Source: Neonectria sp. B-13
Taxonomy: Eukaryota > Ascomycota > Sordariomycetes > Hypocreales > Nectriaceae
NCBI GenBank assembly: GCA_002682825.1
Contig: NOKP01000008.1
Coordinates: 124,001 to 188,000, forward strand
Length of the DNA stretch: 64,000 nt
Direction: 5' to 3'
Under the pieces are notes generated by a model. It did no database searches, was not told the origin of the DNA, and saw only the letters and a program-made list of their open reading frames with translations. The position numbers and the translations under genes are program-made. The number at the start of each line of letters is the position of its first letter. The stretch's first letter is position 1. This document shows, in pieces, positions 21,326 through 32,915 of this stretch.

Positions 21326-21795
21326 CGTGAGAGTTGGCAAGATACGAACGAGGAGAAATTGAAAGCAGAATAATCAGGCCGAAAGAAAATCGGAAGTCAA
21401 CAACGACTTATGTTCGAGTAAGCTATCGGTAAATCAGGAATATTTATTTCATTCCCTCCAGTGTGACAAGGATGGCCTTCGATCCGAATCTCGTCATGGG
21501 CCTGGCGTGTGAACTGAGTCGGGTGCGCGTACCCGAAGCATGGCACAACATCTCGGCTCCGGATCCGAGATAAGCCTCGTGATTTGTTAGGGCGGTGGTT
21601 GCTAGTATCTTACACCTATCTTCACCCCAGAAGACAATGCGACAACATACTCTGGGCGAAGATATAAACCATCGCATTGAACCCACACTCATACCTCTAG
21701 AAACCAGTCAACTCTTCAGCGTTGCAGACAGTCCCCATCACACGACAATACAACTTCCTCCCACTTAATTGGACTCAAAGAAATCTTCTGTCATC
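21326..21795. promoter_or_regulatory. Shared divergent promoter, amidohydrolase and permease
   Basis: 470-bp intergenic region between the head-to-head amidohydrolase and MFS permease genes. Loose GATA-type sites are present (CTATCTTC near 21617, CTATCG near 21423). Nothing stronger stands out. The layout alone suggests co-regulation. Confidence 0.35.
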
Positions 21796-23458
21796 ATGGC
21801 AGACCTACCAAAGAAGGTGCCTGAAAAGACACCGAGCCTGAACATTGGTATTGATGCAGAGATATCTGCCGAGTACACCCTCGAAGACGAGAAGCGAGTT
21901 TTGCGAAAGATCGACTGCGTTGTGCTTCCACTTATGTGCTTCGTCGAGTTTTTCCAATGCAAGTCCCAATGATTCGAAACCTTGACCACAAACTAACAGT
22001 AACAGACCTTGACAAGCAATCCATCGGCTACGCAGCTGTCTTCAATCTAGCCGAGGATCTTGGCATGGACAGCCACGGGTATTCCTGGTCCGTCAGCTCG
22101 TTTTACTTTGGCCAGCTCATCGCGAATTACATCTTCATCTACGTCATGAGTCGCCTGCCCATCGCGAGATTCGTCGGTATTTCAGTGTAAGTGCTTCTAC
22201 TTCTTCGATAATGGGCATTGATCGATCGCTGACATGACCGTTGCAGTATGCTCTGGGGAGTTCTTGCTGGATCCTTGGCCGCACCGAGCAACTTTGGAGG
22301 TTTTGCAGCGGTGCGATTCCTTTTAGGCTTTGCTGAGGGCGCAGTGCAGCCTGCCTTCGTCATCATCACGAGTACTTGGTACAAGAAATCTGAACATTCC
22401 TTCAGAGTTGCGTAAGTTTTCACATCTACGCAACCGTAACTTTCACTCACTCCGAGACAGCGGCTGGGTTACTTGCAACGGGGTGGCCCAGATCCTTGGG
22501 GCCCTCATCATGTACGGTGTAGGTCTGTCTGACAACACCGCCATTTCGACTTGGAGGGTCATGTTCCTTGTCTGCGGTGGCGGAACCTTGCTTGCCGGTG
22601 CTCTCTTCACGTGGCTCATGCCGCTTGGCCCGGACACAGCTTGGTTTCTGAACGAAACCGAACGCGTTATTGCTTCGCAAAGGTTGTCTGTTGACCGGTT
22701 GTCGAAAGAACAAACGACGTTCAACAAGTCCCAGGTCTGGGAGTTTGTCAAGGACCATCGAGCCTGGCTTCTGGTTCTTGGTGCTTTTTGCAACACGCTG
22801 GCTTCCCCAGTAATCAAGGTGAGCATTCGAGCGCCCCCAACACAAGGAACTGTATCTAATGTAATCCATGGCGTAGTTTGCAACTCTCGTCATCAACGGC
22901 TTTGGCTGGTCGAAGCTCAACACTATGCTTGTCAGTCTCCCCGCCGGCGTCATACAAATCTTCTTCATCTGGGCTGTCGTAATCGGAATCCGCGTCACAT
23001 CCATCCCTCGATGCTGCTGGGGCATATTTGCCACCATTCCCCCTCTTGTCGGCAACATCGGCGTGGCGGTACTTCCACAATCATCGAGATGGGGCATCGT
23101 GGTCTGCACATGGCTCGCCACGGTGCTGTCGCCGGTAATGGTCGTGTTCTTGAGCCTTATCGCGTCGAATATTAAAGGAAACACCAAGAAGGCTGCTGCC
23201 AGCAACGGCTACTTTGTCTTCTATGCCGCAGCTGCTATCGCTGGTCCCCAGTTATGGACTGATAAGCCGCGATATACAAAGGGCGTCATCGCTGACCTAG
23301 TTGCGCTTGCTGGAAACATGGTCATCTTCGGCCTCTTTTTGCTTTCTGCCAAGTTTGAGAATCGTCGTCGTGATCAAAACAGTCACACTGTTTCGGAGGA
23401 ACCTGGAGATGCCGACATGACGGATAAGCAGGACTTGAGTTTTCGTTACACATTGTAA
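21796..23458 (+). CDS. MFS permease, anion:cation symporter (DAL5/allantoate-type)
   Basis: Plasma-membrane MFS permease of the ACS family, 482 residues. It imports organic anions such as allantoate, nicotinate or dipeptides. Exons are 21796-21958, 22006-22186, 22247-22411, 22461-22818 and 22877-23458. Intron 1 uses a GC donor (T|GCAAGT at 21959), which restores FFQYLDKQSIGYA, the hallmark of helix 1. Other landmarks: VRFLLGFAEGAVQPAF with STWY, GWVTCNGVAQILG, MPLGPDTAWFLNETER, and AAASNGYFVFYAAAAIAGPQLW near the end. Total length and the cytoplasmic KRVLRKID start match the family. It is divergent from the amidohydrolase, so the pair may import and hydrolyse one compound. Confidence 0.92.
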
Positions 23459-23740
23459 GGGAGGATGAAGGACATTCATATCTCAACTTTAAGATAGCAG
23501 TAGTGACAAGACAATCAGATATCAAGCTCGCTTAGAATGGGGCCGCCCATCCCGAGTGATTGCGGACCAGTCGAGTGAGCCCGTCGGTTCCCCGCAAATG
23601 CCACTTGTTGCATTACTTCCTGATGAGGGAAAGATCGGCAAGCGGAACACCTCCGCGCTAGCGCCGATAACTACTACTTTACACTTTGTGAACGCACATT
23701 CCACATGCCATGGATCACCTGGTAACCCTCAGAGAGGCCA

Positions 23741-23968
23741 AGATAAGAGCTACGATAGGTGGCGCTCTCACCAACTGTCAACCTGTGGCGTAGATGTGAG
23801 GGTGGGTATTGCAAGCCATTGACCTTTTTGGGACCATCCGACAACTAGGGGGTCTTAAACCTTTTCATTTCCGCCCCCTCTAGTTCTACTGATTGCAGGG
23901 ATATCCTCGCATACCTCGGATGTTATACGTGGAAGATAAGCACTGCTATCTCTCAGCCCCAGCTTATC
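23741..23968 (+). promoter_or_regulatory. GATA-site cluster upstream of the APC permease
   Basis: AGATAAG at 23741-23747, CGATAG at 23752, AGATAAG at 23934-23940, TATCT at 23947 and CTTATC at 23963-23968 lie 400-620 bp upstream of the permease ATG at 24364. Several HGATAR sites upstream of an amino-acid or amine permease fit AreA/NIT2 nitrogen regulation. The rest of 23459-24363 shows nothing else. Confidence 0.4.
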
Positions 23969-24363
23969 AGCCACTTGTCACACCCCCACGAGCAGTGCAC
24001 TACTCCGTAAAGCCTTAAGGGGCATCGTCGTTTGGTTGTCGAGGGTGTATAGATATGTGATGGTTGCCGCGCGCTGAGCGTCGCATTTGGCGTAATGCTT
24101 GACTAATGCTTTGAACTGGGCAGCTTGGCATGAGATCGATGTCCTCAAAGCTGACTTCGACTGAAACCTTCTCGACGACCGATAATATTTACCCCGCCTT
24201 CTTGATCTCGACTTGTGCTACCTGCCGGGGTCGTATTTAAGTGCTGCTATCGTCATCATAGCGTTCGTGAGCAGGACTCAACTCTTTCGCCTCAGATCCA
24301 GCTGCCGCCCTGGGTCCACAAACAAATTCCTATTGCCTCACAACGACAAAAGCGTTGCCCAGT

Positions 24364-26482
24364 ATGGCAGGCGATGAAGAAGCCCACGCGGCGCCGCAGG
24401 TGACGAGCCTCCTGCCCAGTGGTGATCTCCCCGACCACATTGCTCAAATGTCGGCGGATGAGCAAACCCTCGCAGCGTTGGGATATAAGCAAGAGTTCAA
24501 GCGAGAGTTTTCTGCCTGGTCAACATTTGCTGTCAGTTTTGCTGTCATGGGTCTGCTCCCCAGCATTGGAACAACCATGTGGTACGGGCTTGGTTATGGT
24601 AGGTCTTGTCGTTTATTGAGTTGGTTTTGTGTGTGTTGCTAATTATATCTTGCAGTCGGCCCAGCAGCTAATACCTGGGGCTGGCTCCTCTCCGTATTTT
24701 TCGTTCTCTGTGTAAGACTGTCGTCCTGCGGACTGTCAACTCTGTTCTAACGAAGTTAGGTTGCCATGTCAATGGCGGAACTGGCGTCAAGCATGCCAAC
24801 TTCAGGCGGACTCTACTATGCAGCAACTGTCCTTGCCGGCCCCAAGTACGGTCCTTTTGCGGCCTGGATTACTGGTTGGGCAAACTGGTTAGTGCAAGTC
24901 ACTGGCGCCCCAAGTGTCGGCTATGGTTGCGGTAAGTAGCTGCACATTCCAAAGGACTGCCTCCTGATACCCCTAAGGTTCTGGGTCTGATCAATTCATC
25001 TAGCCGGAATGATTTTAGCGGTCGCCTCGATGAGAAACCCCGACTACATCCCAACGGATTGGCAGACGTTTCTGCTGACAGTGTTCATTCTGATCACCCA
25101 GTCGTTCCTTAGCAGCATGCCAACTCGCTGGATCGCAAACTTCAACTTGGTTGGAAGCGTAATCAACGTGGCTTGCCTGATGATAACCATCATTATTATT
25201 CCAGCAGCAACAACAGCAACCCCGAAGTTCCAAACCAGTGACTTTGCGTGGGGAATCGAAAACTTCACCGACTGGCCTGATGGCGCAGCCATGCTGATGT
25301 CGTTTCTCGCCATCACTTGGACAATGTCCGGCTATGGTTCGTCACTACTTCTATCTCTCGAGCCAGTACCCGGGCGCTTCTTACCAAACGCACGAGCTCG
25401 GCTTCAAATGAACATACCTTGCTAATCGTGGATCTTCCGTCTTCGCAGATTCCTCCTTTCACTTGTCAGAGGAGTGTTCGAACGCAGCAGTAGCAACACC
25501 CCGGTCCATTGTAATGACTGCTGTTTCTGGATCCATTTTTGGGTTCATTCTAAACACTCTAATTGCATACACCATCCAGGACGTCGAGGCAATCTTCGAG
25601 AGTGACTTAGTAAGTCGACAACCGGAGAAGACCAGGCCCAACTCGTTAGCTAATTACCACAGGGTCAACCTTGGGCCGCGTATCTAACACAAATCCTCCC
25701 CGAGCCGATCGCCATGGCTGTTCTCTGCATGACAATCATTTGCGCCTATTCCATGGGTCAGGGTTGCATGGTTAGCGCCAGTCGAGTCTGCTTCGCATAC
25801 GCGCGAGACGACTGCTACGGCGTGCTCAGCCCAACTCTGAAGAAAGTCAACCGACACACCCTTACCCCGGTCAACGCAGTCTGGTTCAATACTGTTATTG
25901 GAGTGCTATGCATGCTTCTGCTCTTTGGAGGAGACGCTAGCATCACGGCCATCTTTTCCGTTGGCGCCATTGCTGCTTACATCGCTTTCGTCATTCCTGT
26001 CTTTATCAAGATCGTCTTTGTCAAGAACAAGTTCCGCCCCGGTCCCTGGAGCCTTGGAAAATTCAGCGTCCCTTGCGGAATCATCTCTTGCTCATTCACA
26101 TTAGTCATGATGCCCATCTTCTGCTTCCCCGCCGTCCGTGGTGCAAACTTGACAGCTGATGGTATGAACTGGACTTGCGTTGTATTTGTAAGTTGCCTAC
26201 ATCTGAAGCACGAATGCCGCTAACACAAAGTCAAAGGGTGTCCCAATGTTGTTCATCATAATCTGGTTCTTCGTTGATGCTCACAAGTGGTTCAAGGGAC
26301 CGAAGATTAACATTGACGTACGTAAATCCCGTATATATGCTTGTGGAATAATCGTTACTAACAGAAAGTTTCAGCACCACATGATGGGTCATGGTACAAT
26401 GACTGATGGAGTTGAGGTCAAGGACCCAGCTCATGATGGTTCAGAGGGCGACAAGGACTCGTCTACGAAAGCATTCTCTTAA
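24364..26482 (+). CDS. APC-family amino acid/GABA-type permease
   Basis: Twelve-helix amino-acid/choline/polyamine permease, 556 residues. Eight exons: 24364-24598, 24656-24711, 24760-24931, 25004-25336, 25449-25609, 25663-26187, 26237-26317 and 26375-26482. All junction phases agree. Intron 4 has a weak GTTCGT donor. Seen: LGYKQEFKREFSAWSTFAVSF, a classic fungal GABA-permease-type start, then GPAANTWGW, MAELASSMPTSGGLYYAA, YGPFAAWITGWANWL, the DSSFHLSEECSNAAVATPRSI loop, SMGQGCMVSASRVCFAYARD, and PVNAVWFNT. The substrate is probably an amino acid, GABA or choline; the sequence does not decide. GATA sites upstream suggest nitrogen control. Confidence 0.92.
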
Positions 26483-27610
26483 GAGACGGAGGAAATTGAA
26501 GAAAGAGGCTGTTGGTTTATGTTAAGTTTGGACACTTGGAGAATACCCATTTATGATTCTATTGTTTGCTCTTACCTTTATTTTATTTTATTGTTTTATT
26601 GAAGTGATTGATGAATACTCTCGAAATATTTTGAGTGTATAGGGTAAACGGATTTCCGAGGCGCAACTAAACGAGCAACACTCAGCAGAATAATGAGCTG
26701 AACCTCCCCGAGGACACAGGGATTTATGTAAATTGCTGGCTGGTTGGCTGACAGTAATGTTGTCAACTCATCCACGTTCACTAATCGCGATCTCCAAGTC
26801 AACAGCCACTCAGTAACCAGAAGTAATTTCCCAACAAAAGATTCTGAACCATTTCACTCCTCTACTCACCTTTGATTCTCACCAGACCTCGCCAACCTTT
26901 TTTATAATGGTCCTATTGCTGGTATTTCTGAGTTTGCCCCGGTCTCAGACTGGCCTACTCTCGAAGCACTCTCCGCTGGTGGCAAGAAATTCGAACACTC
27001 TCTTGACAACGGTACCCGATCTATCACCGTTTCGTCGACGGAGACAGGCTTACTTGGCGCATCCTGGACAAACCAATGACTGCCAAGTTACGAATTTCTG
27101 GATGTATCTGGCCTCGGAGACTAGACGAGAGATACACTGACGGGCTGGGCGATGGGTGGATGCCGCGTTACCAAGTGTTATCAAGGGGTCCATTTTAGCG
27201 CCCCGGAGAGTTGAAGCGGACTTCTGAACCTTCTCAGGCAGGGATCAATCGGAATAGCTGCTGCATGCCGCTAATCACCTGAGGACATCAATGGGACCAC
27301 GAATGATAGCCCGACCAAGGAGAGGTGCAGCCGTTATATGGATTTGGAGGGTCTCTTGGTGAACCATGCCTAGATGGGCTTTATTCGGGGTACGTGGCGC
27401 GGGGAAGACACGACAGTACTAACTTGATGGGGAAATACTCGGATTCCACCCAACGGCGAGACACTCGGCGACTTCTCAGCGCTTTTGCGGGAGCGACATG
27501 GTATTTAAGTGTTAATAGTTGGATCATCTCTTGCTAAACCATCAAGCTGCCTCGTTTCCGACGCGTCGTCTGTTCTTGAATACCCTGTATTATTTGAACA
27601 CTCTGTCACC
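26483..27610. other. Intergenic interval with an unexplained open stretch
   Basis: About 1.1 kb between the permease and the alpha-galactosidase. From 26903 to 27079 the plus strand is open for about 58 codons without an ATG. It reads like genuine protein (FYNGPIAGISEFAPVSDWP, then a Ser/Thr-rich end LLGASWTNQ and stop). It may be the last exon of a lost gene, but I cannot name the family. The remainder should hold the alpha-galactosidase promoter. Confidence 0.35.
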
Positions 27611-29917
27611 ATGAGAACTACCTGGGTCAGCCCTGTTACCTCCAACACGGAGGCCAAACGTAAGCTCGACCCATCGCAAATACCCTTTGACGGAGCCCTC
27701 AAACTCATGCCTTTATTTAGCTGTCGTGGTCGATGGGCCTTCGTTTGCCCTTAATGGAAAAAATGTCTCCTACCGCTTCCACGTCGACAATGTCACCGGC
27801 GACCTCATCTCAGACCACTTCGGTGGAAGCGTGACTGAGGACCCCGTGGCTCAAATTCTCATAAATGGCGGAGGGTGGTCAACGCAGGCACACATCAGAC
27901 GAGAGTTCCCCGACCTCGGCAGAGGCGACTTTCGAACCCCGGCCATCCACGTCAAACATGCTAAAGGATACACGGTATGCGACTTCAAGTACAAGTCGCA
28001 CACCGTTATTGAGGGGAAGCCCGCTTTGCCCGACCTCCCAAGCACATTCGGGCGAGATGAAGAGGTTACCACACTGGTTGTCCACCTCTGGGACAGCTGC
28101 AGCTCCGTCGAAGCCGACCTGTCATACTCGATATTCCCCAAGCACGACGCCATTGTGCGAAGTGTGAAGATCACAAACAAGGGCGACAGCAGCATCACCG
28201 TTGAGAAGCTGGCCAGTCTTAGTGTTGACTTCCCGCACAGCGACTACGAGATGCTCCAGCTACAGGGCGAATGGACGCGAGAGTGCACGAGGACTCGTCG
28301 CAAGGTCGATTATGGCACGCAAGGGTAAGTACAATCCCCAACCCCCAAAATTTTCCTCAACCAACATCTTCTAGCTTCGGGAGCAACACTGGCTACTCTT
28401 CACACTATCACAACCCTTTCCTCTCCCTGGTAACACCAACCACTACTGAATCGCACGGCGAGGCCTGGGGTTTCTCCCTAGTGTACACGGGCTCGTTCAG
28501 CGTCGAGGTTGAGAAGAGCCCACAGGGTTTGACTCGTGCTGTCGTTGGAATGAACCCTTGTCAGCTTTCGTGGCCGCTTGCACCTGGGCAATCGCTGGTG
28601 TCTCCAGAATGCGTTTCCGTTTATTCCGACAGGGGAGTTGGAGACATGTCACGCAAATTCCACCGACTCTACCGCCAACATCTCATTCGAAGCAAGTTCG
28701 TCAACGAGCCCCGCCCTGTTCTCCTCAACAGCTGGGAAGGTCTCTACTTCAACTTCGACGAGAAGACCATATACAAGCTGGCCCAAGAGTCTGCAAAGTA
28801 TGGCGTCAAACTTTTTGTCCTCGACGACGGCTGGTTCGGAGACAAACACCCTCGTGTTGACGATAAAGCTGGTCTGGGCGATTGGGTAGTAAACCCCAAG
28901 CGATTTCCCAATGGCTTGAAGTCACTTGCGGAGAACATCAACAAGCTCAAAGCCGCAAACTCCGACGAGACACTAAAGTTTGGCCTTTGGTTCGAGCCGG
29001 AAATGATTAACCAGAACTCCGAGCTTTACGAGCAACACCCCGAATGGGTCCTTCATGCGGGCGCATACCCTCGGAGTGAAACTCGCCAGCAACTGGTTTT
29101 GAACGCCGCACTCCCCGAGGTCCAGGAATTTATCGTCAAGTCGGTCTCCAACATTCTCGAGACTGTGCCCGTTGCCTACGTCAAGTGGGATAACAACCGA
29201 GGGATCCACGAGAGCCCAACTCCGGACAACCACCATGCTTACATCATTGGCATGTATCGTGTCTTTGAGCGACTGACATCTAAATTTCCCGATGTTATCT
29301 GGGAGGGTTGCGCGTCTGGTGGTGGTCGCTTTGATCCTGGAATCCTGCACTACTTCCCTCAGGTCTGGACGTCTGATAATATGGATGCTCTTGATCGAAT
29401 CCACATCCAATTTGGAACATCAGTAGTGTATCCAGCTTCAACAATGGGCGCACACATCTCCGCCGTACCCAACGACGTGACAGGGCGTACAACACCACTT
29501 CGATTCCGAGCTCATGTTGCTATGATGGGCGGCTCCTTCGGATTGGAGCTCAACCCAGACGTCATCCCGGAGGAGGACAAAGCACTTATTCCCGAGTTGA
29601 TTGCGCTCGCGGAAAGGATTAACCCCATTGTCATCAAAGGAGACATGTGGCGCTTGGTTCTTCCCGAAGCTTCCAACTACCCGGCAGCTCTCTTCATCTC
29701 GGAAGATGGAAACCAGGCTGTTCTCTTTGCCTTCCAGATTCGATCAACCTCAGTCCTCAACTTCCCCTTGCTCCGGCTGCAAGGCCTAGATCCGACTGCA
29801 ATGTACAAGGTTGAGGGTCAAGGAACATTTTCGGGTGCGACGCTGATGAACGGTGGGATTCAGTATCGATTTGGTACCGACTACGATAGCAAGGTCGTCT
29901 TTTTAGAAAAGGTGTAA
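27611..29917 (+). CDS. Alpha-galactosidase, GH36
   Basis: Retaining glycoside hydrolase family 36 alpha-galactosidase, 731 residues. It removes terminal alpha-galactose from melibiose, raffinose or related galactosides. Exons are 27611-27659, 27721-28324 and 28375-29917. There is no signal peptide, so it is probably intracellular like other large GH36 enzymes. Seen: N-terminal beta-sandwich, [35 protein letters not shown], the nucleophile Asp490 in [20 protein letters not shown], and the acid/base Asp552 in [11 protein letters not shown]-terminal [10 protein letters not shown] follows as expected. It is convergent with a MAL-type Zn2Cys6 regulator (212 bp between stop codons). Beyond that lies a ruined sugar permease, so the enzyme may have belonged to an import-and-hydrolyse unit. 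Confidence 0.96.
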
Positions 29918-30129
29918 AACATAGGCGACACTGTTGAGATTGAAAGACCGGATTTGTTTGTAACTTAGACAAAGACGACAAGCCCCTATGGTAAGGTCAA
30001 CAGAAGGATCTTGGGCTGGCAAACATGCCAAAACGTTCAGAGGGGAGGTGACTCGTTTTCTGCGGAATAGAAGAAAAGAGGATCAGATCGGCGACTAACT
30101 GATGGGAAATGGACAAATAGTTCCGTACC

Positions 30130-32074
30130 TCAAATGACCTCCAAATCAAAATCTGGACCTGACGTAGTCGTGACCTCACAGAGTGGTGTTAAAGCTGGGG
30201 TACCCAAATCAAAAAGCCCCAAGTCATCCTCCATCGCCCAACTCATACATTCTATTGTCTCGTCCACGTCTGCCGAAATCTCCTCAACCACCGGGGCTCG
30301 TTCGAGGTCTTCTGCTTCTTGGGGCATTTCCCACTGGATATCGATATGCGCGGTGGGATCTGCGAAGTCCATCACGCCGACAGAATGCTTCAACAGCGTG
30401 GGTAAGAGATGCGACGGACGGCCGTGCACCTCGGAGAGAGCCCTGATGACGGCGTGCAGCAGATTTCGAGGTCCTATCTCGAAAGAAGAGTAGCTCCAGC
30501 TCGGCAATAGAGCGCTGTCTACCAGGCTGATGCCAACGTCAAAAAGCTTTTGCTCCTGTACTCTGTTAGAAAAAGTGAGTCATTGTCGGTGCGAAATATC
30601 TTACCATCCCAATGCCGTGACAATCTTTGGACTTCGAACCAACGGAGTCTAACGCGGCGACGATCATTTTTCCAGCGTCAATTGGGACACCGAGAGGAAG
30701 TAGTAGCCCACGGTTGTACGCTGACGATGGCTTCTTCCCAAAGGCCAATCTCCACATTGAAACTCTGAGCCATTGCTGCGTGATGAGTGTGTCGAATCTT
30801 TGGCTCTCAATGACAGATCTTTCTGCTTGGATAGAGCACAGCTTGTTGTTGATCTCATGTGTCAACGACAAGTCGTCGGGTTGTTGGTTATCGCCCTGCG
30901 ATTGCCATTCGTAAAGGGAGCCCGGAAGTAGTTCGAAGAGGCGGATGTGATTGAGAAAGTCGTGCATAACGGCTGGGCAATTTGAATCCACTACTTGTGG
31001 TTTGACTATGGAGCTTCGCAGCTGCACTCCCCTCCGGTGCTGGAGGGCGAAAGTTCTGATGACGGTAATTAGCGTGAAAAGAATGAAACGAAGGGGATTG
31101 TCAGAACCTCACCTCTCAGTGACGAACAAAAGCCAGAACAGCCGGCGCCTCCTCTCACGTTCGTTTTCAGGCAGACCAGTGTAGCCTGATTCCCGAGTGA
31201 GGTCTAGTGACTGCGCAAGCGATATGCTCTGGTTGAGGTAGAACCAGGCATGCCGGGCGTTGTCGAGGTTGCCGTAGCTGGCAAACAGAAAGAAAGAGGT
31301 CAAGATGGAGTCAAGACTGGTATCATCGATGACATTATACTGCCGAAGGGAGTTTTCGGCGAGACTGATGAGCATTTCGCCAGTCAGTTGTGGTTCGAGT
31401 GGAATATGGGCACCCGGCCCTTCTTCTCCACCATCTTGGAGGCTGTCCATGCGCAGCTGTATTCGGGTCGCCGCACATAATGACACTATCAGTGCGTATC
31501 GTGACGGTGGTAGTTCATCGAGTCGAATTGCGTCGGCGAGAAGATCATCGCCGTCGACGGCGGGCATGATGGGGAATAGATACTTCAGAAAGACCTGGAT
31601 GTGAGCGAACAGGGAGAGAGACAATCGCCTGCTATACCCTGCCGCATCGACTAAAAGGTCATCCAATGAGGAGGCAGAGTTGTCGAATATTCCGGGCTGG
31701 GCAGCGACATCTTCACTAGCAGAATCTGCCGGTGGCGACGCAGAAGGACGGGGTCGGTCGCTGCTGCTGATGCTGCCCGGACTACTGTCGCTGGTATGTC
31801 TGAAGGATGTGTGCGTATCCGGCGTGATGATCCGGATGAGACCCTCGTCGAAGCTGGCCAGTCCTCGCCTCAATTGCGACTGTCGACGCCCCTGTCCCTT
31901 CCTCGCTCCTTTCCGTTGGATGGTGTGCAGGTACTCGCACTTCAGCGCTCCGGCATCGCAGTTATTGCACGGCCTGCCGCGATTGCACTTCACCTTGCGG
32001 AACCGGCAGCTGTCGCATGCCTGGCGCAGCTTTTCCTTGTTGCCTGCCATTGCGATGTTGTTGACCCGTTGCAT
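30130..32074 (-). CDS. Zn2Cys6 transcription factor, MAL-activator type
   Basis: Nuclear regulator of 612 residues. Exons are 32074-31113, 31055-30605 and 30555-30130, and all phases agree. The finger QACDSCRFRKVKCNRGRPCNNC..LKC (C-x2-C-x6-C-x5-C-x2-C-x6-C) is followed by EYLHTIQRKGARKG. That linker is typical of maltose/sugar-responsive fungal activators. The middle-homology domain shows YLFPIMPAVDGDDLL, SLAQSLDLTRESGY and RRRRLFWLLFVTERTFALQHRRG. The C-terminus is acidic. A second in-frame ATG at 32050 lies just before the finger and could be the true start. It neighbours a GH36 alpha-galactosidase and a sugar-permease pseudogene, which suggests control of alpha-galactoside use. Confidence 0.88.
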
Positions 32075-32214
32075 CGTCGTCCGTGAACGGAGCAGGTGAG
32101 GAGATGGAGCTTGCGGCTCCGTGTAACGTGCAACCCCAGCTTTGAGATCAGGTGATGGGCGGGGTCAATTATCGTCCCGAATTTAAACCTCCAGACCGAC
32201 TCGAGTTAACCGCA

Positions 32215-32283
32215 TGGGGTAATCCTCGGGGTTCCGCTCACTTGACTTACCCCGGACTTGATCAGAACCCCACGGGGTGATCA
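32215..32283. promoter_or_regulatory. GGGGT/ACCCC repeat cluster upstream of the MAL-type regulator
   Basis: Five GGGGT/ACCCC-type elements lie in about 70 bp, roughly 140-210 bp upstream of the regulator ATG. They include GGGGTAA with a matching TTACCCC, and a nested inverted repeat TGATC-AGA-ACCCC-AC-GGGGT-GATCA at 32259-32283. CCCCGG within it fits the CreA carbon-repressor consensus (SYGGRG reversed). The cluster may serve carbon-source control or autoregulation. Confidence 0.4.
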
Positions 32284-32381
32284 ACTGCCTGCATGCGGTT
32301 TGAAGGTTTATATAGGGGTGCTTGAGCCCGGAGTCCTGCACAGAGGCCTCAAGCGCAAATACAGCTTTGCTTGACCCGGAC

Positions 32382-32915
32382 TTCCCGTGACACCTCGTTC
32401 GGATGCGACGCCAAGAGGATGCGATGAAGTCCCTAACCCGATTGCGACCTAAGGCTACGGATTTCCAGCTTCTAGAGAGCTTGAGTCTGATTGACTATAA
32501 CAAGAACCATTATGTCCTGGCTTTGTGTCATGCCCTATTTCGGAAGACGGACGGCGTACCTGTGGGGAATGTTCACGATTAGTTCAATCTTGTTCATTAT
32601 CGGAGCTCTCAACACAAAGACATCCACCGCCGTGTTGCCCTGACGCAGGCCGCACTAACTCTGGTCTCCACATTTGTTTTCCAACTGTCTGCTGTCCAGC
32701 TTGGTTGGGCTCTTCCTGCCGAGCTAGGTTCGACTACACTAAGGCAAAAGACCATCTGCGTGGCCCACAATTCCTATGCTTTCGTTGGAATCATTGCTGG
32801 AGTTCTCCAACCATATTTCATGAACCCGACAAAGTGGAATCTAAAGGCATACGCTGGATTTATTTGGGGCTCAAGGGTGAAGTGCAGGATGCAAAGGTTT
32901 AGAAGTACATCCTAG
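32382..32915 (+). pseudogene. Remnant of an MFS alpha-glucoside/hexose permease
   Basis: Three disjoint pieces of a sugar-porter MFS protein in order. 32382-32505 reads HLVRMRRQEDAMKSLTRL after an in-frame TGA (32388-32390, where family members have Trp). 32512-32640 reads PYFGRRTAYLWGMF and ends in TGA at 32641. 32643-32915, in another frame, reads LTLVSTFVFQLSAVQLGWAL, LRQKTICVAHNSYAFVGIIAGVLQPYFMNP, KWNLKAYAGFIWG, then a stop. These match the central loop, the sixth-loop GRRT motif and the last helices of maltose/alpha-glucoside transporters. The whole N-terminal half and several central helices are missing. It lies beside an alpha-galactosidase and a MAL-type regulator. Confidence 0.8.
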
